DNA of 39,712 nucleotides from Vicinamibacteria bacterium. Lineage in GTDB: Bacteria; Acidobacteriota; Vicinamibacteria; Vicinamibacterales; UBA2999. The DNA is taken from contig JAICQE010000015.1 of NCBI GenBank assembly GCA_025938035.1, positions 1 to 39,712 of the forward strand, written 5' to 3'. This document shows, piece after piece, positions 1 through 7,467 of the stretch; position 1 is the first letter of the stretch, and each line of letters starts with the position of its first letter. Below the pieces are notes generated by a model. That model had not been told where the DNA came from and ran no database searches. It worked only from the letters and a program-made list of their open reading frames with translations. A program made the position numbers and the translations under genes.

Positions 1-60
1 CAACGATTGGCCTCGCGGGCGCGCCTGAATAGGTGAACCTGAACCTCGCCCCACGAAATG

Positions 61-2166
61 TCAGCGAGTGCCGCTCACAGCAGGCGGCGTACTCGCCTCC
101 GCAACTGCCGGCACCAGTTCCTTCCCATGCGGAATCGTCACCGACGATCCCGTGAACGCATCGCCGATCGGCTCGGCGCGCCCCTTCAGGTGCTGGGCGA
201 AAAACGCCTCGGTGATCGCCATGAACGCCACGTTGTTTTCGGGCTTCGCGAACCCGTGCCCTTCGTCGGGAAACAGCGCGTAGACAACGGGAATGTTCTT
301 CGCTTTCATCGCCGTCACGATCTGATCCGACTCCGCCTGCTTCACGCGCGGATCGTTGGCTCCCTGCGCGATGAGCACCGGCTTGCTGATGCGATCGACG
401 AACGTCAGCGGCGATCGCGACTCGAGGAACTTCCGCCCTTCCGGCGTCCGATGATCGCCCAGGCGGGTGGTGAACAGCTCGATCTGCGGCGCCCAGTACG
501 GCGGAATCGTGTTCAGCAGCGTGATCAGATTCGACGGTCCGACGATGTCCACGCCGGCGGCGAAGACGTCGGGCGTGAAGGTCAGGCCGGCCAGCGTCGC
601 ATAGCCGCCGTACGAGCCTCCCATGATGGCGACACGCTTCGCGTCGGCGATCTTGGCCGCCACGGCCCAGTTCACGGCGTCGATCAGGTCGTCGTGCATC
701 CTGCCGCCCCATTCGCGGTTGCCGGCGTTGAGGAACTTCTTGCCGAACCCGGTGGACGCGCGGAAGTTCACGGACAGCACGGCGTAGCCGCGATTGGCGA
801 GCAGCTGATGATCGGCGTTGTAGCCCCACGTATCGCGGCCCCACGGACCGCCGTGGACATGCAGGATCGTCGGCAGCGGCGCGCTGGGCACGCCGTCGCC
901 GTCCGGATCGGTCCAGACCGGCAGCGTCAGGTAGCTCATGAGCGTGAGGCCGTCGCGCGATTTGATCTCGCGGGCGTGCATCGACGCGAGCTTCGCCGAT
1001 TCGAGCATCGGCCGGTTGGTATAGAGAAACGTCGCCGCCTTCTTCGGGCGGTCGTAGAGATAGAAGCGCACCGGCCCGTTGTCTTTCACGTAGGCCACCG
1101 TCCAGCGCGAGTCGTCCAGCGTGCGCGACATGACGTTGATCTCGCCGTCGGTCACGGTCTTCAGATACTCGAGGTCCGGCGCAATCGCCGGATCGACCAC
1201 CTGCCATCGCACGCGGTCGTAGTTGAACGCCACGGCCTGCACCAAACCGGTCTGCGGATGGGCGATCGCGTTCTCCGCGTCCACGCGCGCATCCTGGGCG
1301 AGCACGGTGCTCGCGCCCGTCGCCATGTTCCGGCTGACGACGGCTGCCGTGTCGCGGCCACGTGAGTCGATGAAGTAGAGGATCTGCCCGGACCGGTCGA
1401 AGCCGACCGGGTTCGTCGTCAGCGAATCGTCCGGCGGAATGGTCTCGAACGGTGTAAACGATCCGTCGGCCGCCCGCTGCAGGAGGTCGATGCCGCCGTC
1501 CTGACGCTGTCGCGAGGCCAGCCGCACGTTGTAGTCGTCGTCGGTCAGGAACCCCGCAAACCCGCCGTCGTTGCGCTGCACCAGCGTGCGCTTGCCGGTC
1601 ACGATGTTGATGCGGTGAACATCGTGGACTTCCGGCTTGCGATCGTTGAGGGCGACGAGGATCTCCGTCGGGAACTTGTTGCTCACCCCCTGGATCTGTG
1701 CGGCTACCTTGTCGAACGGCGTGAGGTCCTTGGTTTCGCCCGAGGACAGGTCCACCACGTACACGCGCCAGTTCTCGTCGCCGCCCTTGTCCTTCAGGTA
1801 GATGATGTGGTTGCTGGTCGTCGCCCAGGAGTACTGCTGGATGCCGCGCGTCGTGTCGTCCGTCACGGCCCGTGCCGCCTCGAGGTTGCCGACCGGCGCG
1901 ACCCACACGTTCATCACGCCGTTGAGCGGCGCACGAAACGCCAGCTGCTTTCCGTCGTCGCTGAGGATCGGACCGGTTCTCTCCGGATTGCCGAAGATCA
2001 GCCGCCGCGGAATCAACGGGACGTCGGCTTCCCTCGTCTCGGTTGTAGTGGCGCTACCGCCAGCGCCTGACTGCCCCCCGCGGCACGCAACGGCCTGAAG
2101 CACGGTGAGCGATACAGCCGGCACGAGAATCACGAGCGGCCAGGACATGCGGCGAGGTTTCCTCAT
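61..2166 (-). CDS. S9 family (prolyl oligopeptidase-like) secreted serine peptidase
   Basis: Predicted exported dipeptidyl-peptidase/acylaminoacyl-peptidase-type serine hydrolase that cleaves short peptides. The N-terminal half (about residues 50-400) is a beta-propeller-like region with repeated strand motifs; the C-terminal 250 residues are the alpha/beta hydrolase domain. Visible there are the oxyanion HGGPWG motif (from about residue 438), the nucleophile elbow GGSYGGYA (Ser about 518), the acid GANDPRV (Asp about 605) and FPDEGHGF (His about 637), so the triad is complete. I chose the ATG at 2166 over an in-frame ATG at 2205: GGAGG lies 4 bases upstream, and the protein then starts with a basic stretch, a hydrophobic segment and AVAC, a weak lipobox, which suggests an exported or lipid-anchored enzyme. 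About 700 residues is normal for the family. It appears to be a single-gene unit. Confidence 0.93.
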   Translation of the reverse strand: MRKPRRMSWPLVILVPAVSLTVLQAVACRGGQSGAGGSATTTETREADVPLIPRRLIFGNPERTGPILSDDGKQLAFRAPLNGVMNVWVAPVGNLEAARAVTDDTTRGIQQYSWATTSNHIIYLKDKGGDENWRVYVVDLSSGETKDLTPFDKVAAQIQGVSNKFPTEILVALNDRKPEVHDVHRINIVTGKRTLVQRNDGGFAGFLTDDDYNVRLASRQRQDGGIDLLQRAADGSFTPFETIPPDDSLTTNPVGFDRSGQILYFIDSRGRDTAAVVSRNMATGASTVLAQDARVDAENAIAHPQTGLVQAVAFNYDRVRWQVVDPAIAPDLEYLKTVTDGEINVMSRTLDDSRWTVAYVKDNGPVRFYLYDRPKKAATFLYTNRPMLESAKLASMHAREIKSRDGLTLMSYLTLPVWTDPDGDGVPSAPLPTILHVHGGPWGRDTWGYNADHQLLANRGYAVLSVNFRASTGFGKKFLNAGNREWGGRMHDDLIDAVNWAVAAKIADAKRVAIMGGSYGGYATLAGLTFTPDVFAAGVDIVGPSNLITLLNTIPPYWAPQIELFTTRLGDHRTPEGRKFLESRSPLTFVDRISKPVLIAQGANDPRVKQAESDQIVTAMKAKNIPVVYALFPDEGHGFAKPENNVAFMAITEAFFAQHLKGRAEPIGDAFTGSSVTIPHGKELVPAVAEASTPPAVSGTR

Positions 2167-2252
2167 GAGTCCTCCGAAGGCCGACAGTCTACCCGGGAGC
2201 GGCAAAGATTAGGAATCGCGGCGACGGCCCACACCGAGCGTTCGTTCGCGTT

Positions 2253-2579
2253 TCACTGCCCGTTCAGTTCCCGTGAGGGAATTCGGTAGAGCGCGTATTC
2301 GAAACGGCCGTGCAGCCAGGCTTCGGATGTCGCGTCATTATGCTTCGGCTCGATCGATTCGCTGAGCACGTGCGCGCAGTCGCCGCCGAGACGCGAGATC
2401 TCCTGCTCGAGCCGCTGCACGGTTCGCCGCATCAGGTCGGCGTGACAGGCCTCCCACACCTCGTCGCGGTATGCCAGCGTCCCCGGGACGCGCACACTCT
2501 CCGCCTCGATGGTGTGCTCCTCCATGATTTCGGCGTCAGCGGGTGGCAGTTCCCGGTGCCAATACACTCGCTTGGGCAC
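2253..2579 (-). CDS. small conserved hypothetical protein (108 aa)
   Basis: Function unknown. The reading frame is open from 2636, but a GTG at 2579 is the better start: AGGAG lies 8 bases before it, and the protein then begins VPKRVYWHRELPP, a compact soluble-looking sequence. It is acidic and charged, with no signal peptide or membrane segment. It carries conserved-looking blocks such as YWHRELPP, RVPGT and EAWLHGRFEYALYRIP, which read like a real folded protein, and I have the impression of similar short proteins in other soil bacteria but cannot name a family. It lies 86 bases upstream of the S9 peptidase start on the same strand, so cotranscription is possible. Confidence 0.7.
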   Translation of the reverse strand: MPKRVYWHRELPPADAEIMEEHTIEAESVRVPGTLAYRDEVWEACHADLMRRTVQRLEQEISRLGGDCAHVLSESIEPKHNDATSEAWLHGRFEYALYRIPSRELNGQ

Positions 2580-2895
2580 GCCCCGTTCTCCTACCTCTCG
2601 CTTTCTTAAAAGGTCGTGCAAGTAGACGACCACCACAATGCCCCGTCTGCACTGCCACCGGGCGCGCCATAGTGCCTGTGGTCGCGCGCCGCAATGACGG
2701 GATTTTTAAAGCCGACGGGGATTTTTCCCCGGCGCCGCGGGTTCCCATTGGCCGTGCGCTCCGCTTTTCCAGCGGTTGACAGGACACGCGGAGCCCGCTT
2801 CGCCAGGCACGAACGTTGCCGGTCCGCTCCGGCGACACGGATGAACATCTGCTTGCGTGCGGCCGATGTGACGCCGTCTGGAAGGGAGGCCGCCA
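2580..2895. other. intergenic region, divergent
   Basis: About 316 bases between a leftward and a rightward gene, so it should hold promoters for both. A perfect TTGACA occurs at 2776-2781 on the plus strand, but no convincing -10 sits at the expected distance. Short AT-rich runs occur near 2700-2730. No ORF with a plausible start and codon pattern, and no repeat, was recognised. Confidence 0.4.
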
Positions 2896-3720
2896 ATGAG
2901 GATTCAGAGCAAAACATTGCGCGTCGCGGTGGGCTGCGCGGCAGTGGTCGGCGCGCTGGGTGCCGCCGCCTGCGCACGCAGTGCTCCGGCAGAGAACAAG
3001 ACGGCCGCGGAGGAAGTGTCGGCCGCCTGGACGCGTGCCTTCGACGCAGGTGATGCCGCCGCCTTAGCCGCCCTGTACGCCGAATATGCGCAGTCGTTCC
3101 CGCCCGGATCGACAGCCATCACCGGTCGCAGGGACATCGAGGCGTACTGGCGCGAAGACATCGGATCGGGTGGCGCGGTGACAAAGTTGAAGCCCGATCG
3201 CTCCGTCGCTCAGGCAGACCTGCTGCAGGTGTCCGGCGTCTACGACGTCGTCGGCAAGGATGGCGTGCGGCTGGCGAATGGACAATACGATCAGCTGTGG
3301 GCGCGAGTGGACGACGCGTGGAAGGTCAAGCACGAGATATGGCGGACCGACCCATCGCTGCAGCGGAACCCTGACGCTGCGCCGCAGCTGTCGGCACGCT
3401 GGGTGAACGCCTATAACGCCGCGGATGCCGACGCCCTGATGGCGCTCTACGCTGAAGAAGCGGAACTCGCGATCGAGCCGACCGGCAGCGTACGCGGCAG
3501 AGAAGCCATCGGGTCGTTCTGGAAGGACGACTTCGGCGAGGCGAAACCGTCGACCGCACTGAATCTGACGGACGTCTATGTCGCCGGCGATCTCGCGCAT
3601 CTCGAAGGAGATTACGAGGTCACTGAAAAGGACAAGGTCACGAAGGGCCGCTTCGTACAGTTGTGGATGCGGGACGGCAATGCCTGGCGTATCCATCGCG
3701 AGATGTGGTGGCGCAAATAA
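2896..3720 (+). CDS. exported protein with two tandem SnoaL/NTF2-like domains
   Basis: 274 residues with an N-terminal export signal ending near Cys26 (GAAACARS), so probably exported and perhaps lipid-anchored, although the lipobox is weak. Two related domains of the DUF4440/SnoaL (NTF2-like) type follow, at about residues 37-150 and 162-274. Each has the pattern AW or RW..A(F/Y)(D/N)A.DA.AL.ALYAE, then a GR..I..(Y/F)W..D(I/F)G block, and ends in QLW.R....W+(V/I)..E(I/M)W. The domains look like an internal duplication. NTF2-like folds are used as enzymes or ligand-binding scaffolds, and nothing here identifies a substrate. Start supported by GGGAGG about 6 bases before the ATG. Its 3' end is followed by a hairpin repeat. 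Confidence 0.85.
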   Translation: MRIQSKTLRVAVGCAAVVGALGAAACARSAPAENKTAAEEVSAAWTRAFDAGDAAALAALYAEYAQSFPPGSTAITGRRDIEAYWREDIGSGGAVTKLKPDRSVAQADLLQVSGVYDVVGKDGVRLANGQYDQLWARVDDAWKVKHEIWRTDPSLQRNPDAAPQLSARWVNAYNAADADALMALYAEEAELAIEPTGSVRGREAIGSFWKDDFGEAKPSTALNLTDVYVAGDLAHLEGDYEVTEKDKVTKGRFVQLWMRDGNAWRIHREMWWRK

Positions 3721-3737
3721 CAACGGCCACGTTTCAC

Positions 3738-3804
3738 GCCACGGAGGCACGAAAACACGGGGATTCTTTGATCAGATTTCTCCGTGACTTCGTGTCTCCG
3801 TGGC
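3738..3804. repeat. interspersed palindromic repeat (CCACGGAGRCACGAA family)
   Basis: An imperfect inverted repeat: the left arm begins gccacggaggcacgaa and the right arm reads as gccacggagacacgaa on the other strand, with a GATC near the centre. It sits between the convergent NTF2-like gene and vapC, where it could act as a two-way transcription end. The same type of element, with CCACGAAG arms and a central GATC, is found inside the coding region at 17476-17566. Confidence 0.7.
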
Positions 3805-3816
3805 TAGCCCGGTCTG

Positions 3817-4215
3817 CTATTCCGGATGAATAACGGACAGGTGGAGCAGGCGTTCGAACGGATCGAAATCTCGATCGCGATGCAGCAACGAATGCCCGCC
3901 GTGTAGACAGAAGGTGGCAATCAGACAGTCGATAGTCTTCCGGACCGTTTGGCCACGGCTCCGCAGGAGCCGATAATTACGCGCCGCCGCCCTCGCCAGG
4001 TCGATCCCGCCCGTCTCGAAGACCTCCAGCGTCAGCAACTGACGCTCAACACTCGTCGCCGCGGCCTCATCACGGACACCCTGCAGCACTTCGCAGAGGA
4101 TGACGTCCGTCAGAGCCAGCCGCTGGCGATCCAATTCCGCGTCGAGCCAATCCGTTTCCGGATTACGAACGTCGTGGAAGTAATCGATCCAGACGGTGGT
4201 ATCGACGATCACCAT
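3817..4215 (-). CDS. vapC: VapC-type PIN-domain toxin (ribonuclease)
   Basis: 132 residues, the usual size for a VapC toxin. PIN-domain Mg-binding acids are in place: Asp5 in VDTTVWIDYF, Glu42 in LCEVLQG, Asp96 in TIDCLIATF, and Asp114/Asp116 in HRDRDFDPF. Toxins of this family are endoribonucleases, often cutting tRNA or rRNA, that stop growth when their antitoxin is degraded. It begins only 6 bases after the stop codon of the VapB-like gene, the standard antitoxin-first operon. The gene looks intact, with no frameshift and all catalytic residues kept. Which RNA it cuts cannot be read from sequence. Confidence 0.92.
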   Translation of the reverse strand: MVIVDTTVWIDYFHDVRNPETDWLDAELDRQRLALTDVILCEVLQGVRDEAAATSVERQLLTLEVFETGGIDLARAAARNYRLLRSRGQTVRKTIDCLIATFCLHGGHSLLHRDRDFDPFERLLHLSVIHPE

Positions 4216-4221
4216 CGGCGG

Positions 4222-4425
4222 CTATCGACTGACGCGGCCCACACGCGACTTTTCGAGATCCCCCTCCCAGCGCACTTTCCCGCGCAGCCGGCGGAGACGG
4301 CCCTGGCGGCGGGTGCGGATCAGCAACCGAAGACCTTCTTCCACTGCCGCGCGCTTCGTTTTGGCGCCGCTCGTTCGCATCGCCTGACGCATCAAGTCGT
4401 CGTCGATATCAATGTTTGTGCGCAT
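4222..4425 (-). CDS. vapB: VapB-type antitoxin
   Basis: 67 residues starting MRTNIDIDDDLMRQAMR, the signature beginning of VapB antitoxins of the DUF2191 type: a beta strand followed by helices that form a ribbon-helix-helix DNA-binding dimer. The C-terminal tail (RRQGRLRRLRGKVRW...) is very basic and would wrap the toxin active site. First gene of the vapBC operon. A weak Shine-Dalgarno (AGG) lies 9 bases before the ATG. These antitoxins usually bind their own promoter and repress it together with VapC. Confidence 0.9.
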   Translation of the reverse strand: MRTNIDIDDDLMRQAMRTSGAKTKRAAVEEGLRLLIRTRRQGRLRRLRGKVRWEGDLEKSRVGRVSR

Positions 4426-4452
4426 GTCTCAGGACCTGATGTGTAGAAATTT

Positions 4453-4471
4453 CACAAGTATGTGTATTATG
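4453..4471 (-). promoter_or_regulatory. candidate vapBC promoter/operator
   Basis: A small AT-rich island upstream of vapB. It holds a palindrome CACA-AGTA-TGTG at 4453-4464 and, on the minus strand, a -10-like CATAAT at 4471-4466. Placement fits VapBC autorepression, but the -35 is not clear. Confidence 0.35.
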
Positions 4472-4518
4472 CCATTCTGCGGGTCTATCGCGGTCGTGGT
4501 GAAGTGACGGTGAAGTAG

Positions 4519-4540
4519 AGGCCGACCTTCAGGTCGGCCT
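4519..4540. terminator. GC-rich hairpin at the 3' end of the ankyrin gene
   Basis: Perfect 10-bp stem AGGCCGACCT / AGGTCGGCCT with a 2-base loop, just beyond the stop codon of the minus-strand ankyrin gene. There is no strong T-run, so it may be an RNA 3'-end structure or one of the interspersed hairpins rather than a classic terminator. It resembles the hairpins around 20.0 and 21.4 kb, which also have a TTCAGG-like loop. Confidence 0.5.
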
Positions 4541-4554
4541 TTCCACGTCGCCAA

Positions 4555-5826
4555 TCATCGGCCGCCGCCGCGGGCCTCGATCAACCGGAGCGACTCTCTG
4601 CTCACGAAGATCCTCGCGTCGAACTGCTCACCCCAGCCGAGCGGCGTCACATTCCGGTACTCGTGCAGTGGGCCTCCGCCGTGTCCTTCCTCGAGGCGTG
4701 CCCGAATGGACGCCCGTATGTTCGGTTCGGCGCCGCGATCGAGGAGGAGGCGCGTGAAGCGCGCTTCGTCCGGCTCTCCCTTGCCGTAGTTGACCCAGAA
4801 GTTGCGTTGGGAAACGACCGTCGAGAAGAGCGCCGTGTAGCCGCCGAAGCCGTCGGCGTCGATCGCGGCGCGCGCATCGGGATCCATGCCGCGCTGCAGC
4901 AGCCACTCGCCGATCTCCACCTCGTCGAAGTAGGCGGCAATGTGGAGGAGCGTCGTCCCGTGTACTGGCGTACCCTGCGCGGTGTACGGGTCCCGCCAGG
5001 AAGCCGGGGCGAGTGGGAAGATATCGACGATATCGAACGTGCGCGTGAGCAGGTTCGGATCGCGCGCCAAGTGCGCCTCGAGAAGATCGATGCGCCCGCG
5101 ATGGAGCGCCATGACCGGCGTGTCGGGCGGTTGGAAGCCGTGTTCGACGTACATCTCCAGGATTTGATGCTTGGCTGACGGTTTCCGGCTGTCGGTCCCC
5201 AGGAGGTGCTCCATGGTGTTCGTGTCCACCCCGTCGGGACCGATCAGGCGAACGCCGAGCGCGAAGAGCGCAGCGGTTCCTTCCACGCTCAGCGTGTACG
5301 CGGGGCCGGCAAGAGAAAGCTTGTCGAGCGGCGGCCGTCCCGCGAGGTCGTAAACCAGGTGCACGGTTTCGATCTTCCCCTGCAGCGCCGCCCGTCCCGC
5401 TGCTGACTCGAAGTCTCTGGCGCCGTGGGAGTGAAGCAGGCGGATGATGCGGTCGCGGCCAAGGTTCGCCGCGTAGGTCATCGGCGGTCCCCAGTTGCTG
5501 TCGGTGCGAATCAGAACGTCTTCCTGAATCAGCGCCGGATGCCGCGTGACGAGCTCGCGGACGGTGTCAGGATCGTCGCGCCAGATTGCCTCCGCCAGTT
5601 GCACCGCCTGGACGAGCCTCGTCCAGCTCGAGGTGCCGTAGCTTCGGGCGACTGCGAGGTGTGCATCGGCCAGCTTCGCAGCGGCGGGGTCAATCGATTC
5701 GGGATGGTGTTCGCGCAGCTCGGCGATCGCGTTCTCATCACCGGCGTGGATCGCGCGGAGGAACTCCTTGGTCTGACGATGAAGCTGTTCGAGATTGGGG
5801 CGTACCGGCAGGCGACGAACGGGCAT
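4555..5826 (-). CDS. ankyrin-repeat protein
   Basis: 423 residues, no signal peptide, so probably cytoplasmic. Ankyrin-like helical pairs are spread through it (for example GPPMTYAANLGRDRIIRLL, TTLLHIAAYFDEVEIGEWLL.RGMDPDA and a FTRLLLDRGAEPNI unit), with longer irregular spacers. Ankyrin repeats bind other proteins; no enzyme domain is visible. The N-terminus (LEQLHRQTKEFLRAIHAGD) is typical of a bacterial ankyrin subgroup. Start is well supported: GGAGG lies 6 bases before the ATG. A 78-bp stretch of this gene (4975-5052) recurs with about 90% identity at 14667-14744 as a gene relic. Confidence 0.85.
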   Translation of the reverse strand: MPVRRLPVRPNLEQLHRQTKEFLRAIHAGDENAIAELREHHPESIDPAAAKLADAHLAVARSYGTSSWTRLVQAVQLAEAIWRDDPDTVRELVTRHPALIQEDVLIRTDSNWGPPMTYAANLGRDRIIRLLHSHGARDFESAAGRAALQGKIETVHLVYDLAGRPPLDKLSLAGPAYTLSVEGTAALFALGVRLIGPDGVDTNTMEHLLGTDSRKPSAKHQILEMYVEHGFQPPDTPVMALHRGRIDLLEAHLARDPNLLTRTFDIVDIFPLAPASWRDPYTAQGTPVHGTTLLHIAAYFDEVEIGEWLLQRGMDPDARAAIDADGFGGYTALFSTVVSQRNFWVNYGKGEPDEARFTRLLLDRGAEPNIRASIRARLEEGHGGGPLHEYRNVTPLGWGEQFDARIFVSRESLRLIEARGGGR

Positions 5827-6033
5827 GGCGAGCCTCCTTCAAGGAGCCCGTTGTCCGCTGGCGTCGGGCAAAGGAGGTTCGGCGATCACGTCCGAACGTC
5901 TCGAGAGTTGATCAGGTGGACTCAGTCCTGTCCGCGGACGGGAGGCGCCCTGCGCGCCGCCTCAAGCTACCACCGGGCGGCGAGCCTCACAAGATGGGCC
6001 TGTCGGTTGCAAGGTGAACGCCTGGAGGTCCAC

Positions 6034-6405
6034 ATGTCATTACGCGGAACGTACGCCTACTCAGTCGATATGGCGCAGAAACTCGGCTTCGACGGCACGA
6101 TTGAGGAACGCGACGGCAAGCTTCGTTTCAAGGGAACCGTCGGGAATCAGGCTGATGCGAACAAAATCTGGGACGCGATCAAAACGATCCCCACGTGGTC
6201 TCAGGACGTCGTCGCCGATATTCAGGCGAAGCCCGGCGCGGCAGGTCGAACTTATACGGTCCAGGCTGGTGACTCGCTGAGTAAGATTGCCAAACAGTTC
6301 CTGGGCGACGCCAACGCGTATCCGAAGATCTTTGAAGCGAATCGAGACCAGCTGAGCGACCCGGACAAGATCAAGCCCGGGCAGGTGCTGAAGATCCCTT
6401 CATAG
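6034..6405 (+). CDS. LysM-domain protein with BON-like N-terminus (YgaU/Kbp-like)
   Basis: 123 residues. The C-terminal 50 residues are a clear LysM domain (TYTVQAGDSLSKIAKQFLGD...PDKIKPGQVLKIP), which binds N-acetylglucosamine-containing polymers such as peptidoglycan. The N-terminal part (about 10-65) resembles a BON-type alpha/beta domain. This arrangement is that of Escherichia coli YgaU (Kbp), a small potassium-binding protein, and the absence of a signal peptide agrees with that family. Whether it binds potassium here is inference. I chose the ATG at 6034 because GGAGG sits 5 bases upstream, although the frame is open much further 5'. Confidence 0.87.
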   Translation: MSLRGTYAYSVDMAQKLGFDGTIEERDGKLRFKGTVGNQADANKIWDAIKTIPTWSQDVVADIQAKPGAAGRTYTVQAGDSLSKIAKQFLGDANAYPKIFEANRDQLSDPDKIKPGQVLKIPS

Positions 6406-6421
6406 TCCACGCCGGATCGTC

Positions 6422-6710
6422 TCACGACGCCTCGGTCGTGGAGACGATCCAGCCTTCGCGGCCGTCCGGGATCCTCACCAGCAGGAATTCATGGAAGCGA
6501 CCGAGCACGGGTAGGCGCAACGTCGAATCGAGGTTCGCAATTGGCGCAGCGGTCGCGATCGGACGATCGAGGAGCTCCTTGGCACTCGCGCGCGCCGTGC
6601 GCAACGGCTGACGGGTCGATTGCGTAAGCCGTTCGCTCACGAACCCTGACGTACCGTCCGGCACCTGCACGCGATACCAATCCCGTATCGCGCCCTCGAC
6701 GCGGACAACC
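6422..6710 (-). pseudogene. 5'-truncated SH3-like domain protein relic
   Basis: The minus-strand frame encodes two SH3-like (SH3_3-type) units: VVRVEGAIRDWYRVQVPDGT..GFV near 6715-6640 and a second ending RFHEFLLVRIPDGREGWIVS. These look like the C-terminal end of a larger cell-wall-associated protein. The frame stays open to 6865, but that extra part is simply the antisense of the PIN-domain relic that follows, so the true 5' part is missing. The original full-length family is not identified. First of three adjacent broken genes. Confidence 0.6.
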
Positions 6711-6712
6711 GT

Positions 6713-7077
6713 GTGGCGTGGCAGATCCTCGTCGATACCGGTCCGCTGGTCGCCTTGTGCGACGCGCGCGACACCAAACATCGCGTCGCCGTACGGCAGC
6801 TCGAATCGCTCGCCTCTAACTCTTTCGTGACCTGCGACGCGGTTCTGACTGAAGTCTGCTTTCATCTACCTCATCGGCCAGCGGCTCCGGCTCCGCGTTG
6901 CTGCACGACTCGACGTCGATCCGCAGCCGGCGATCGCCGATGCCGATTTCTGGTCCACCGCGTTCGCGTGGCTGGCGAAATACAGCGATCACCAGCCCGA
7001 CTGGGCCGACGCGTGCCTGGCGGCGGCCCAATTGAACGGCGATCCCCTTGGCCTAATGTCCTGCGTCTGCACCTGAG
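6713..7077 (+). pseudogene. frameshifted and truncated PIN-domain gene
   Basis: The start reads QILVDTGPLVALCDARDTKH, a PIN-domain N-terminus with its first acid, and continues to TCDAVLTEVCF with the second. After about 6855 the frame changes: the homologous continuation (DVDPQPAIADADFWSTAFAW and DHQPDWADACLAAAQL, with the third acid) lies in another plus-strand frame. The C-terminal acid block (usually TxDxDF) is absent; the reading ends in a short unrelated tail. It is not expected to make a working toxin, and no antitoxin gene is next to it. Confidence 0.7.
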
Positions 7078-7079
7078 TT

Positions 7080-7467
7080 CCCGACTTAACCAGGTCGATT
7101 ACTCGATCGAGAACCGCAACGCCGCCGAAAGCGTGCTCGCGTTCGCGCAGGAGCGGAAGGTTGGCGTGCTGATCAACGTGCCGTTCGGCGGGCGCGGCCG
7201 CGGCGCGGCGGGCGCGGCCGCGGCGCGGCGGGCACGTTCGCCAAGGTCAAGGGCCGCGAGCTGCCCGACTTCGCGAAAGAGTTCGATGCCACCAGCTGGG
7301 CGCAGCTGTTCCTGACGGACATCGTCTCGCACCCGGCCGTGACCGCGACGATTCCAGGAACCACGCAGCGGCGCAACCTCGAGGACAACCAGGGCGCGGG
7401 GCGCGGCAGGCTGCCCGACGCGGCTATGCGCCGCCGCATCGAGCAGTTCTGGGATTCGTTGGGCTAG
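7080..7467 (+). pseudogene. aldo/keto reductase 3' fragment, frameshifted
   Basis: Encodes the C-terminal part of an aldo/keto reductase: LNQVDYSIENRNAAESVLAF, KVGVLINVPFGG, then after a frame change GRELPDFAKEFDATSWAQLF, VTATIPGTTQRRNLEDN and a terminal LPDAAMRRRIEQFWDSLG. IPGTTQRRNLEDN is the family's cofactor-binding region near the C-terminus. The N-terminal two thirds, with the catalytic Tyr, are missing. The frameshift coincides exactly with a 20-bp tandem duplication at 7191-7230; removing one copy restores a continuous frame (FGGRGRGAAGTFAKVKGREL). Its stop TAG shares the bases CTAG with the stop of the convergent kinase-like gene. Confidence 0.75.
7191..7230. repeat. exact 20-bp tandem duplication
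   Basis: The unit ggcgcggccgcggcgcggcg occurs twice back to back. Because 20 is not a multiple of 3, the second copy shifts the aldo/keto reductase frame. It is very GC-rich and self-complementary, so replication slippage, or less likely an assembly error, would explain it. Confidence 0.9.

Noticed and set aside
58..1365. 435-codon open frame on the plus strand opposite the S9 peptidase
   Set aside because: Arg/His-rich antisense frame of a GC-rich gene; the minus strand holds the full catalytic triad.
2776..2781. TTGACA as a promoter for the NTF2-like lipoprotein gene
   Set aside because: No -10 hexamer at 16-18 bases, so it is mentioned only in the intergenic note.
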